From the NCBI GenBank assembly GCA_023262945.1, contig JALQXY010000094.1, positions 1 to 12,480 on the forward strand: 12,480 nucleotides of DNA. Reading direction: 5' to 3'. Source of the DNA: Rickettsiales bacterium. Its GTDB lineage: Bacteria; Pseudomonadota; Alphaproteobacteria; Rickettsiales; UBA1997. Below, in pieces: positions 1-6,389 of the stretch (position 1 is the stretch's first letter; each line of letters begins with the position of its first letter). The position numbers were made by a program, and so were the translations under genes. The notes beneath the pieces are model-generated. The model had not been told where the DNA came from. It ran no database searches and saw nothing but the letters and a program-made list of their open reading frames with translations.

Positions 1-60
1 TTATGATAAAAAAATTTTAGTGCACTTTTTGATGCATGAATCTTTTTTATCGTAGCTAGA

Positions 61-66
61 TATAAT
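61..66 (+). promoter_or_regulatory. Possible -10 box upstream of engB
   Basis: A perfect TATAAT lies 63 bases before the engB start. No good -35 hexamer is present at 16-18 bp spacing (the 17-bp position reads GAATCT); a TTGATG at 29-34 is too far away. It is the best candidate for the promoter of the engB-hslU-purB run, but in such AT-rich DNA a TATAAT can occur by chance. Confidence 0.3.
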
Positions 67-73
67 ATGAGAT

Positions 74-111
74 AATGGCATAAATTAATTTTTTATTGAC
101 GGTTTTGGGTT
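74..111 (+). repeat. Copy A of a 38-bp dispersed inverted repeat
   Basis: This stretch matches the reverse complement of 3598-3635 at 30 of 38 positions by hand alignment without gaps. The shared core reads TAT-GACGG-TTTGGGTT, which is G-rich for this DNA and so unlikely to be a chance AT match. It sits just before engB, where a 5' untranslated leader would be. Its function is unknown; it may be a decayed intergenic repeat. Confidence 0.5.
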
Positions 112-129
112 AAGTCTATTTCTTAAAAA

Positions 130-750
130 ATGTTATCAATATCAAAAATCTTTAACGGTAATTGTGAATTTCTATTTGGCGCTCATAATTATTCACAAAT
201 ACCAAAATCGCATTATCCAGAATTGGCCTTTATTGGCGCTTCTAATGTTGGCAAATCTAGCTTGATTAACACCTTATTGCAACAAAAGATTGCTATAGTT
301 TCTAACACTCCCGGAAGAACAAGGCAACTTAATTTCTTCAAAATAACTGGATTTAAAGACGGCTTTATAATTGTTGACATGCCTGGATATGGATTTGCTA
401 AAGCCAGTGATAAAGATATCAAGCATTGGCAAAAATGTTCTTTTGAGTATTTAGCGCAAAGAAAAAATCTACAAAGAGTTTTTTTATTGATCGATCCTAA
501 AAAAGATCTTAAAGAATCTGACCTTGAAATGATTAATAATTTTAACACTTTAGCTATTTCATTTCAAATAATTCTCACTAAATGCGATAAAATATCTCGC
601 CAAGAACAAGAAAATTTTATCAATAAATTACAAAATATTAGCAAAAAATGGCCAGCCTTTTTTAATCAAATTATAATTAGCAGCAGCAGCAAAAATTATG
701 GCATTAAAGACTTGCAGTATAGTATCTTAGAAATATTAAAATTTTTATGA
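130..750 (+). CDS. engB: Ribosome biogenesis GTP-binding protein EngB/YsxC (YihA)
   Basis: EngB is a small cytoplasmic GTPase needed for late assembly of the large ribosomal subunit. The 206-residue product has the usual family length and all GTPase boxes in order: G1/P-loop GASNVGKSS (36-44), the G2 region NTPGRTRQLNFF with Thr64, G3 DMPGYG (83-88), G4 TKCD (150-153) and a G5-like SSSS stretch near 187-190. The family motif LLID...KESDLEMI is also present. The ATG at 130 gives the correct N-terminus; there is no Shine-Dalgarno sequence before it. Its TGA overlaps the ATG of the next small ORF by four bases (ATGA), and hslU and purB follow, so it is probably the first gene of an operon. The identification is secure from motifs. 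Confidence 0.96.
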   Translation: MLSISKIFNGNCEFLFGAHNYSQIPKSHYPELAFIGASNVGKSSLINTLLQQKIAIVSNTPGRTRQLNFFKITGFKDGFIIVDMPGYGFAKASDKDIKHWQKCSFEYLAQRKNLQRVFLLIDPKKDLKESDLEMINNFNTLAISFQIILTKCDKISRQEQENFINKLQNISKKWPAFFNQIIISSSSKNYGIKDLQYSILEILKFL

Positions 751-896
751 AAAGCATAATTGTAATTATTTTAATCACGAATTTAATAATTTTAACTCTA
801 GCATTTTTATTAAATAGCACTACTTTAAAAACCGAATCAGGCTCAAAATTAAAAAACAAACTTAATGACAAACAACTCTCAAAATCAGTCGAATAA
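747..896 (+). CDS. Small putative single-pass membrane protein, 49 aa
   Basis: I do not recognise this gene. The ORF starts with MKSIIVIILITNLIILTLAF: a Lys followed by a hydrophobic helix at about residues 4-22, then a polar tail rich in Lys, Ser and Asn. There is no lipobox Cys and no clear signal peptidase site, so a signal anchor with one membrane segment is the simplest reading. Its ATG overlaps the engB stop as ATGA, a typical translational-coupling arrangement, and its end overlaps the first 32 bases of hslU in another frame. It fills what would otherwise be a 114-base gap inside an operon. It could be a chance ORF, since AT-rich DNA readily encodes hydrophobic stretches; conservation in relatives is unknown. 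Confidence 0.4.
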   Translation: MKSIIVIILITNLIILTLAFLLNSTTLKTESGSKLKNKLNDKQLSKSVE

Positions 897-2226
897 TATA
901 ATAAACATTCTTAAGTCTTACGAAGAACTAACGCCAAGACAAATAGTAGAAGAGCTTGATACTTATATCATTGGACAGAGTGAGGCCAAAAAATCTGTTG
1001 CTATAGCTTTAAGAAATCGCTATCGTCGTAAATTGGTGGATTCACCTTTACGAGAAGAAATAATGCCAAAAAATATCTTAATGAGCGGCCCTACTGGAGT
1101 TGGTAAAACAGAAATAGCTCGCCGCTTAGCAAAGTTAGCTAACGCCCCTTTTATCAAAGTTGAAGCCACAAAATTCACTGAAGTTGGCTATGTTGGTCGC
1201 GATATTGACTCAATAGTTCGTGATTTGGTTGATGTTGCGGTAAAAGAGGTTAAAATCAACATGCGTAAAAATGTTCAATCTAAAGCAATAAAACAGGCAA
1301 AGAAACGTATCTTAGATGTTTTGCTTGGAAAAACTGCTCAAAAAGAAACCAGAGAAAAATTTAGCAAAATGCTAGATGATGGGCAGCTTAACGACAAAGA
1401 AATAGAACTCGACATCATAGATTCTAGCTCTTTCTCAACTAGTTTTGATGTTCCAGGAGCGCATATTGGTATGATCAATCTTTCTGATATGATTGGCAAA
1501 GTAATGGGTGGTGAAAAGCGTAAAAAATCGCGCATGACAGTAGAAGATGCCATGAAAAATCTTATCGCTGAAGAATCTGATAAAATGATTGACGAAGATA
1601 AAATTATCAAGAACGCCATATCATCAGTCGAAAATGATGGAATAGTTTTTATTGATGAAATTGACAAAATTTGTACCAAATCAAATATGCGCGGAGGCGA
1701 AGTTTCAAGAGAAGGCGTACAAAGGGACTTACTGCCTCTGGTTGAAGGTACAACAATTAGCACTAAATATGGCCTAATAAAAACTGATCACATATTGTTT
1801 ATTGCTTCTGGAGCATTTCACATAGCCAAGCCATCAGATTTGTTGCCAGAATTGCAAGGTCGCTTCCCTATTAGAGTAAAATTAAAACCTTTAACAGAAA
1901 ATGATTTGGTACAAATATTAATTGAACCTAAATCTAGTCTAATAAAGCAATATTGTGCTCTTATTGGCGTTGAAAATATTGAGTTAAAATTTACTAATGA
2001 CGGAATAAAACAAATAGCAAAATTAGCCCATAAAGTTAATAACGAAATTGAAAATATAGGAGCTCGCCGCCTTCACACTATGCTGGAAAAAATTCTTGAA
2101 GAAGTTAGTTTTGGCGCTAATGAAATGAAAAAAGGGACTTTAATCAAAGTTGATAAAAAATATGTTGATAAATATGTCGGAGACATAGTTTCGTCAAAAA
2201 GCGATCTTTCAAAATTTATTCTGTAA
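865..2226 (+). CDS. hslU: ATP-dependent protease ATPase subunit HslU (ClpY)
   Basis: HslU is the AAA+ unfoldase that forms hexamers and feeds substrates to the HslV peptidase in the cytoplasm. The 453-residue product shows Walker A GPTGVGKT (75-82), the GYVG pore loop (108-111), an intermediate (I) domain at roughly 115-245, Walker B VFIDEID (261-267), the arginine-finger motif ELQGRFP (329-335), sensor 2 GARRLHTMLE (399-408) and a C-terminal tail ending DLSKFIL. That tail is the part that inserts into HslV, so the protein looks able to activate a peptidase. The N-terminus is about 20 residues longer than the E. coli protein before the LTPRQIVEELD motif; Rickettsia proteins are also extended there. 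No better start exists downstream. hslV, normally adjacent, is not in this window. Confidence 0.97.
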   Translation: MTNNSQNQSNNIINILKSYEELTPRQIVEELDTYIIGQSEAKKSVAIALRNRYRRKLVDSPLREEIMPKNILMSGPTGVGKTEIARRLAKLANAPFIKVEATKFTEVGYVGRDIDSIVRDLVDVAVKEVKINMRKNVQSKAIKQAKKRILDVLLGKTAQKETREKFSKMLDDGQLNDKEIELDIIDSSSFSTSFDVPGAHIGMINLSDMIGKVMGGEKRKKSRMTVEDAMKNLIAEESDKMIDEDKIIKNAISSVENDGIVFIDEIDKICTKSNMRGGEVSREGVQRDLLPLVEGTTISTKYGLIKTDHILFIASGAFHIAKPSDLLPELQGRFPIRVKLKPLTENDLVQILIEPKSSLIKQYCALIGVENIELKFTNDGIKQIAKLAHKVNNEIENIGARRLHTMLEKILEEVSFGANEMKKGTLIKVDKKYVDKYVGDIVSSKSDLSKFIL

Positions 2227-2232
2227 AGCCTT

Positions 2233-3552
2233 ATGATTTCTAGATATTCAAGACCAGAACTCGTTAATATTTGGTCACAAGAAAACAAATATAAAATATG
2301 GTTTGATATTGAAATATATGCTCTTGAGGCTTTAGAGCAAATCAATATCGCGCCTCAAGGAACCGCCGCAAGAATTCGTCATAATTTTGAAAAATCAGGT
2401 GGCAAATTCAATCCCCAAAGAATCGATGAAATTGAATCAACAACTAAACATGATGTAATCGCTTTTTTAACTCATTTAGCGGAATTGGTTGGTGAAAATT
2501 CTCGCTTCATACATTACGGCATGACAAGCTCAGATGTTCTTGATACTTGTCTTTCCGTGCAACTTAGTCAAGCGTCAAACATCTTAATTAAAAATATCGA
2601 AGATTTATTACAAGCTATAAAAAGCCAAGCATTTGCTCATAAAGACACTATTTGCGTTGGCAGATCTCACGGAATTCACGCCGAACCAGTCACTTTTGGT
2701 CTAAAAATGGCACGCTTCTATGCCGAGTTTGATCGCAACCTAAAAAGATTAAAAAATGCTCATCAAGAGATAGCTGTTTGCGCTATATCTGGTGCTGTAG
2801 GTACTTATGCCAATATAGATCCTTTTGTTGAAAAATACGTTGCTCAGAAATTAAATCTTGATATCGAAACAGTTTCTACTCAAGTAATACCAAGAGATCG
2901 TCACGCCAATTTCTTTGCAACTCTTGCTATTATTGCTTCATCAATTGAAAATATAGCAGTAGAAATTCGTCACCTGCAAAGAACCGAGGTTTTAGAAGTT
3001 GAGGAGTTCTTTAGTAAGGGTCAAAAAGGTAGCTCAGCCATGCCTCATAAAAGAAATCCTGTTTTGAGTGAAAATTTAACCGGTTTAGCACGAATAGTTA
3101 GAAGTGCGGTTACACCCGCCCTTGAAAATGTTGCCCTCTGGCATGAAAGAGATATTTCTCACTCTTCAGTTGAAAGAATGATTGCACCTGATTGTACGAT
3201 AACTCTGAATTTTGCCTTAGTAAGGCTAACAAATTTAGTTGAAAATCTACTAATCTATCCTGAAAAAATGCGTCAAAATCTTAATCAACTTGGAGGATTG
3301 GTTTTTTCACAAAGAGTTTTATTAACCTTAATTGAAGAAGCAAAAATATCACGGGAAGATGCTTATAAAATAGTTCAAAGCAATTCCATGAAAGTTTGGT
3401 CAAAACAAGCAAGCAGCTTCTTAGATCTATTAAAGCAAGATGAACTTGTAGTTAAGAAGTTAGGAATAGAAAAACTTGAATCTCTTTTTGATGAATCATA
3501 TCATACTAAAAATATCGATTATATTTTTAGCAAAGTTTTTGGCACTAAGTAA
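2233..3552 (+). CDS. purB: Adenylosuccinate lyase
   Basis: This enzyme cleaves SAICAR to AICAR in de novo purine synthesis and adenylosuccinate to AMP in the AMP branch, releasing fumarate. The 439-residue product fits the short, B. subtilis-like clade. Visible family motifs are TSSD (98-101), STTKHDV with His73, GRSHGIHAEP with His146 and His149 (one of them the probable general acid), and the fumarase/aspartase superfamily signature GSSAMPHKRNP (266-276), whose serine loop carries the catalytic base. The start lies 6 bases after the hslU stop, without a Shine-Dalgarno sequence, so it is most likely cotranscribed with hslU. It faces ilvB convergently. Rickettsia species lack purine synthesis but Anaplasmataceae have it, so purB is informative about the organism. 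Confidence 0.96.
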   Translation: MISRYSRPELVNIWSQENKYKIWFDIEIYALEALEQINIAPQGTAARIRHNFEKSGGKFNPQRIDEIESTTKHDVIAFLTHLAELVGENSRFIHYGMTSSDVLDTCLSVQLSQASNILIKNIEDLLQAIKSQAFAHKDTICVGRSHGIHAEPVTFGLKMARFYAEFDRNLKRLKNAHQEIAVCAISGAVGTYANIDPFVEKYVAQKLNLDIETVSTQVIPRDRHANFFATLAIIASSIENIAVEIRHLQRTEVLEVEEFFSKGQKGSSAMPHKRNPVLSENLTGLARIVRSAVTPALENVALWHERDISHSSVERMIAPDCTITLNFALVRLTNLVENLLIYPEKMRQNLNQLGGLVFSQRVLLTLIEEAKISREDAYKIVQSNSMKVWSKQASSFLDLLKQDELVVKKLGIEKLESLFDESYHTKNIDYIFSKVFGTK

Positions 3553-3578
3553 TAGCAATTTCCTTTCTTTAAAGCTAT

Positions 3579-3601
3579 GGTTTATGACATTTTCACAAAC
3601 C
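3579..3601. other. Imperfect hairpin downstream of purB
   Basis: GGTTTATGA and TCACAAACC form a 9-bp stem with one mismatch around a 5-base loop. It begins 27 bases after the purB stop. There is no T-run on the plus strand after it, so it is not a classical intrinsic terminator. It may stabilise the 3' end of the purB message or belong to the repeat that starts at 3598. Confidence 0.35.
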
Positions 3602-3635
3602 CAAATCCGTCGATAGAAAGCTGATTTATACCATC
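3598..3635 (-). repeat. Copy B of the 38-bp dispersed inverted repeat
   Basis: On the minus strand this matches 74-111 at 30 of 38 positions. It overlaps the outer end of the ATACC-type element beginning at 3627, so the two may be parts of one larger ancestral repeat. It lies between the convergent ends of purB and ilvB. Confidence 0.5.
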
Positions 3636-3682
3636 ATTGCCTTATCTAAAAATGTATAATAATTTAAACCAAAATCGGTATA
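3627..3682 (+). repeat. Short degenerate ATACC-end element (56 bp)
   Basis: The segment starts with TATACC and ends with its inverse GGTATA. Inside it carries CTTATCTAAAAATG, which resembles the left arm of the better preserved copies (CCCATCTAAAAATG at 12348). It is a diverged or internally deleted member of the family described at 5724-5821. It contains no ORF. Confidence 0.4.
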
Positions 3683-3695
3683 GAAAATTTTTACT

Positions 3696-3747
3696 AATAC
3701 CAATTTCCATCTAAAAATGAACAATAAATATTAAGTAATTAGGTATT
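3696..3747 (+). repeat. Short ATACC-end element (52 bp), left arm well preserved
   Basis: Positions 3695-3726 match 12337-12368 with a single difference (TTTCC against TTCCC), so this is a clear left arm of the dispersed repeat. The far end reads AATTAGGTATT, an inverse of the start AATACCAATT with one bulged base, giving a potential 10-bp stem. The interior of the full-length element is missing. It lies 18 bases after the ilvB stop (minus strand) and might help end transcription from either side, but it lacks a T-run. Confidence 0.6.
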
Positions 3748-3765
3748 TAATTTACAAAAATATCA

Positions 3766-5544
3766 TTAAACCGCATCAAAATTCTTAGTTTTGTAATCTT
3801 TAGCTTGCTTTCCAAGTAATATCTCATTATGAGCTGAGCCAGCTGGAATCATAGGAAAAACATTTTCCGACCTCTCTACGATGCAGTTAAATAATACTGG
3901 ACCATCATGATCAATCATTTCTTTTATTTTACCTTCCAATTCATTGGGGTTGCAACAAGTTATACCTTTGATGTTAAAAGATTCGGCCAATTTCATAAAA
4001 TCTGGTAGAGACTTCATATAAGATTGACTTTCTCTTTTTTCATATATCAATTCTTGCCATTGACGCACCATTCCCATATATTGATTATTAACAACAAATA
4101 TTTTTATTGGTAAATCGTACTGTCTAATGGTTGATAATTCTTGCATATTCATTAAAAAAGAAGCATCTCCACTAACGCAAACTACTAAATCTTCTGAATT
4201 GGCAATTTGAGCTCCTAAAGCCGCAGGAATACCATATCCCATGGTTCCTAAACCTCCAGAAGTAAGCCATTTATTAGGTTTGTTAAATTTAATATATTGC
4301 GCTGCCCACATTTGATGCTGACCAACATCGGTAGAAACAAAAGGTTCATATTTAAGAGTTAATTCATTTAGTTTTTGTAAAGCAAATTCTGGCTTTATAA
4401 CTTTATCACTATTTTTATAGGATAGAGAATCTATTTCTTGCCAATGCTTGATTTGACTCCACCAAATCTTGATATAATCCTTATTGATTTCAGATTGGCG
4501 ATTTTTTATTTCTTTAATTATCTCAGATAAAGCTAAAAATGCATCACAATTGATGGAAACATCGACAGTAATAATTTTATCAATTGAGCAATCATCGATA
4601 TCAATGTGAATTTTCTTAGAATTAGGTGAGAAGCCGCTTACTTTACCAGTCACACGATCATCAAACCTAGCGCCAACATTAATCATAACATCGCAATCAT
4701 ACATTGCCATATTTGCTTCATAAGTTCCATGCATTCCAAGCATGCCAATAAATTGCTTATTCGATGCTGGAAAAGCTCCTAAACCCATCAAGGTTGAAGT
4801 AATTGGATAATTTAACAACACAACCAACTCTCGCAGCAATTCACAAGCTTTATCGCCAGAATTAATTACTCCACCTCCAGTATAAAATATAGGTTTTTTA
4901 GCGTTTAATATTAAATCGGCTGCGGCTTTAATAGAATTTTTGTCTATTTTATGTGAATTTTTTACTATTTGATAAGATGGACGATTTATATTTATTTTTC
5001 CATTATATTTGCCGATAGCATTTTGTATGTCTTTAGGAATATCAATAAGAACTGGCCCTGGCCTTCCAGTTCTAGCAATATGAAATGCCTCATGCATTAT
5101 ATAGCCTAAATCATTAACGTCCTTAACCAGATAATTGTACTTTGTACATGAACGAGTTAATCCAGTAATATCAGCTTCTTGAAAACCGTCTGTACCTATA
5201 ATAGAAGTAGCTACTTGACCAGAAATACAAACTAATGGAATTGAATCCATATAAGCATCGGTTAAGCCAGTAATAGTGTTAGTAGCACCCGGTCCAGAAG
5301 TGACAGTAATCACTCCTACCTTATTACTTGATCTAGCATATCCCTCAGCAGCATGGGCTGCTCCTTGTTCATGCCTCGTTAATATATGGTTTATCTTATC
5401 TTGCTTGTAAAGCTCATCATAAAATGGCAAAATGGCACCACCAGGATATCCAAAAATATTAGTTACTCCTTCATTTATTAAGGCTTCGATAATGATTTTG
5501 GCACCGCTTAATTCTTTTATTGAATTTGCTTTTTTACTGGACAT
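3766..5544 (-). CDS. ilvB: Acetolactate synthase, large (catalytic) subunit
   Basis: The enzyme condenses two pyruvates to acetolactate, or pyruvate with 2-ketobutyrate, the first common step of valine, leucine and isoleucine synthesis. The 592-residue product shows all three ThDP-enzyme regions: the N-terminal PYR domain with catalytic Glu59 in RHEQGAAHAAEGYAR, a central FAD-binding domain at about 200-345 with GARFDDRVTG (291-300), and the C-terminal PP domain with GDASF...NN (459-487). MVRQWQEL (492-499) and the tail NVFPMIPAGSAHNEILL are typical of acetolactate synthase rather than pyruvate oxidase or glyoxylate carboligase. GDA in place of the more usual GDG is tolerated. It is the only minus-strand gene. 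No ilvH/ilvN regulatory subunit or ilvC follows, which is unusual. Repeat fragments lie on both sides. Confidence 0.95.
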   Translation of the reverse strand: MSSKKANSIKELSGAKIIIEALINEGVTNIFGYPGGAILPFYDELYKQDKINHILTRHEQGAAHAAEGYARSSNKVGVITVTSGPGATNTITGLTDAYMDSIPLVCISGQVATSIIGTDGFQEADITGLTRSCTKYNYLVKDVNDLGYIMHEAFHIARTGRPGPVLIDIPKDIQNAIGKYNGKININRPSYQIVKNSHKIDKNSIKAAADLILNAKKPIFYTGGGVINSGDKACELLRELVVLLNYPITSTLMGLGAFPASNKQFIGMLGMHGTYEANMAMYDCDVMINVGARFDDRVTGKVSGFSPNSKKIHIDIDDCSIDKIITVDVSINCDAFLALSEIIKEIKNRQSEINKDYIKIWWSQIKHWQEIDSLSYKNSDKVIKPEFALQKLNELTLKYEPFVSTDVGQHQMWAAQYIKFNKPNKWLTSGGLGTMGYGIPAALGAQIANSEDLVVCVSGDASFLMNMQELSTIRQYDLPIKIFVVNNQYMGMVRQWQELIYEKRESQSYMKSLPDFMKLAESFNIKGITCCNPNELEGKIKEMIDHDGPVLFNCIVERSENVFPMIPAGSAHNEILLGKQAKDYKTKNFDAV

Positions 5545-5583
5545 AGCTAACTTTATTTTAAATAATCTTTACTTAATTAATAC

Positions 5584-5603
5584 TATTGAAAAAAAATTCA
5601 ATA
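5584..5603. other. AT-only hairpin in the ilvB leader
   Basis: TATTGAA and TTCAATA form a perfect 7-bp stem around six A bases (six T on the ilvB strand), about 40 bases before the ilvB start. It is thermodynamically weak and may be a chance feature of AT-rich sequence; a role as terminator or attenuator is not supported. Confidence 0.2.
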
Positions 5604-5648
5604 ATCACTTAATTCAAAAAATAAGCAATTATTTTTATAACTAAAATA

Positions 5649-5667
5649 TATACCAAATTTTATCTTT
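5649..5667 (+). repeat. Partial left arm of the ATACC repeat
   Basis: TATACCAAATTTTATCTTT closely resembles TATACCAAATCCCATCTTT at 5724 and so looks like a decayed left arm of the same family, 75 bases away and in the same orientation. Its TATCTTT can pair with AAAGATA at 5681-5687. No right arm was found before the next copy begins. Confidence 0.4.
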
Positions 5668-5723
5668 AATTGATTTAAAAAAAGATAGAGTTAAAAGTTA
5701 AAATAGCTTATTTTTTTAATTAT

Positions 5724-5821
5724 TATACCAAATCCCATCTTTAAATAAAATTATAACAAAATATTTTGAGATAAAGTCAGATTGTTTAGTTTTTATATGT
5801 TTTTTAGGTGGGAATTGTTAT
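5724..5821 (+). mobile_element. Full-length MITE-like element (about 98 bp) with terminal inverted repeats
   Basis: The left end (TATACCAAATCCCATCT...) and the inverse of the right end (ATAACAATTCCCACCT...) agree at about 16 of 21 positions, giving imperfect terminal inverted repeats. The centre has the perfect 12-bp palindrome CAAAATATTTTG (5757-5768) followed by GAGATAAAGTCAGATTG. The left half aligns along its whole length with 12337-12391 and the core 5769-5793 is identical to 12456-12480. It has no ORF, so it would need a transposase or other machinery in trans; MITE is an inference from structure and copy number. It occupies most of the ilvB-fabZ gap and ends 90 bases before fabZ. Confidence 0.65.
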
Positions 5822-5911
5822 TAGTAGCATTATAGTAATAAACATTAGAGCAAAAGATAAATCATCAAGTATTTTTTGGAATAAACTTTTTAAATATCGT
5901 AATATATAGTT

Positions 5912-6370
5912 ATGTCTCAAGATTTACCGATAAATATAGAAAAAATAATTGAGTGCCTACCGCATAGATATCCTTTTTTGTTAATAGATCGAATAAAGTC
6001 AGTTAAATTTGGTGAAGAAATTATTGCTATAAAAAATGTCACATTCAATGAACCTCATTTTACTGGACATTTTCCAGACAAACCAATAATGCCTGGGGTT
6101 CTTATTATTGAAGCCTTAGCTCAAGCTGGAGCATTGATGGTTACTACACAAGACTCTGTTGATACTAGAAATAAATTAGTTTATTTTATGTCAATTGATG
6201 GTGCAAAATTCAGAAAACCAGTAACACCTGGAGATGTTTTAGAGCTTCATGTAAAAAAAGAACACGCCAGAGGAAATGTATGGAAACTTGACGCAGTAGC
6301 CTATGTTGAAGGGAAAAAAGTCTCAGAAGCCAAACTATCAGCAATGATTGTTGATAAAAATAATAATTGA
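5912..6370 (+). CDS. fabZ: 3-hydroxyacyl-[acyl-carrier-protein] dehydratase FabZ
   Basis: FabZ removes water from 3-hydroxyacyl-ACP in the type II fatty acid elongation cycle. The 152-residue hot-dog-fold product has the family's usual length. It shows the substrate-tunnel motif CLPHRYPFLLIDRI (15-28), the catalytic His53 in HFTGHFPDKPIMPG and catalytic Glu67 in IIEALAQAGA; FRKPVTPGD (100-108) is also conserved. The ATG at 5912 gives the typical N-terminus; there is no Shine-Dalgarno sequence. It is the first gene of the downstream run and lies 19 bases before lpxA, a conserved pairing: FabZ and LpxA both draw on the 3-hydroxyacyl-ACP pool. The lpxD gene that often precedes fabZ is replaced here by the repeat-rich gap and ilvB. 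Confidence 0.96.
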   Translation: MSQDLPINIEKIIECLPHRYPFLLIDRIKSVKFGEEIIAIKNVTFNEPHFTGHFPDKPIMPGVLIIEALAQAGALMVTTQDSVDTRNKLVYFMSIDGAKFRKPVTPGDVLELHVKKEHARGNVWKLDAVAYVEGKKVSEAKLSAMIVDKNNN

Positions 6371-6389
6371 TAAAATATTAGCATAGGTT

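Larger units (their letters stand above)
5545..5911. other. Divergent intergenic region between ilvB and fabZ (367 bases)
   Basis: This stretch must hold the promoters for ilvB (leftward) and fabZ (rightward). I see no credible protein gene or RNA gene in it. It contains a small AT-only hairpin at 5584-5603, a partial repeat at 5649 and a full MITE-like element at 5724-5821. No convincing sigma-70 pair stands out. For fabZ a weak candidate is TTGTTA (5815-5820) with TAATAA (5836-5841) at a short 15-bp spacing. No leader peptide rich in Ile, Leu or Val codons, as in classical ilv attenuators, was found before ilvB. Confidence 0.6.

Noticed and set aside
2..54. Open frame from the window start ending at TAG (YDKKILVHFLMHESFLS), possible 3' end of an upstream gene
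   Set aside because: Only 17 residues with no recognisable family motif; too short to tell from chance.
1338..1763. 141-codon minus-strand ORF inside hslU
   Set aside because: Antisense shadow of a strongly conserved gene, Ser/Ile-rich, with no family features.
3552..3578. ATAGC...GCTAT hairpin right after purB as an intrinsic terminator
   Set aside because: Only 5 bp with a 17-base loop and no T-run after it.
5432..5644. 70-codon plus-strand ORF over the ilvB start
   Set aside because: Mostly antisense to ilvB; no domain, and the tail is low-complexity AT sequence.
5545..5660. Leader-peptide attenuator or riboswitch before ilvB
   Set aside because: No ORF with runs of Ile, Leu or Val codons and no T-box-like or GC-containing stem-loops; only AT-only hairpins of low stability.
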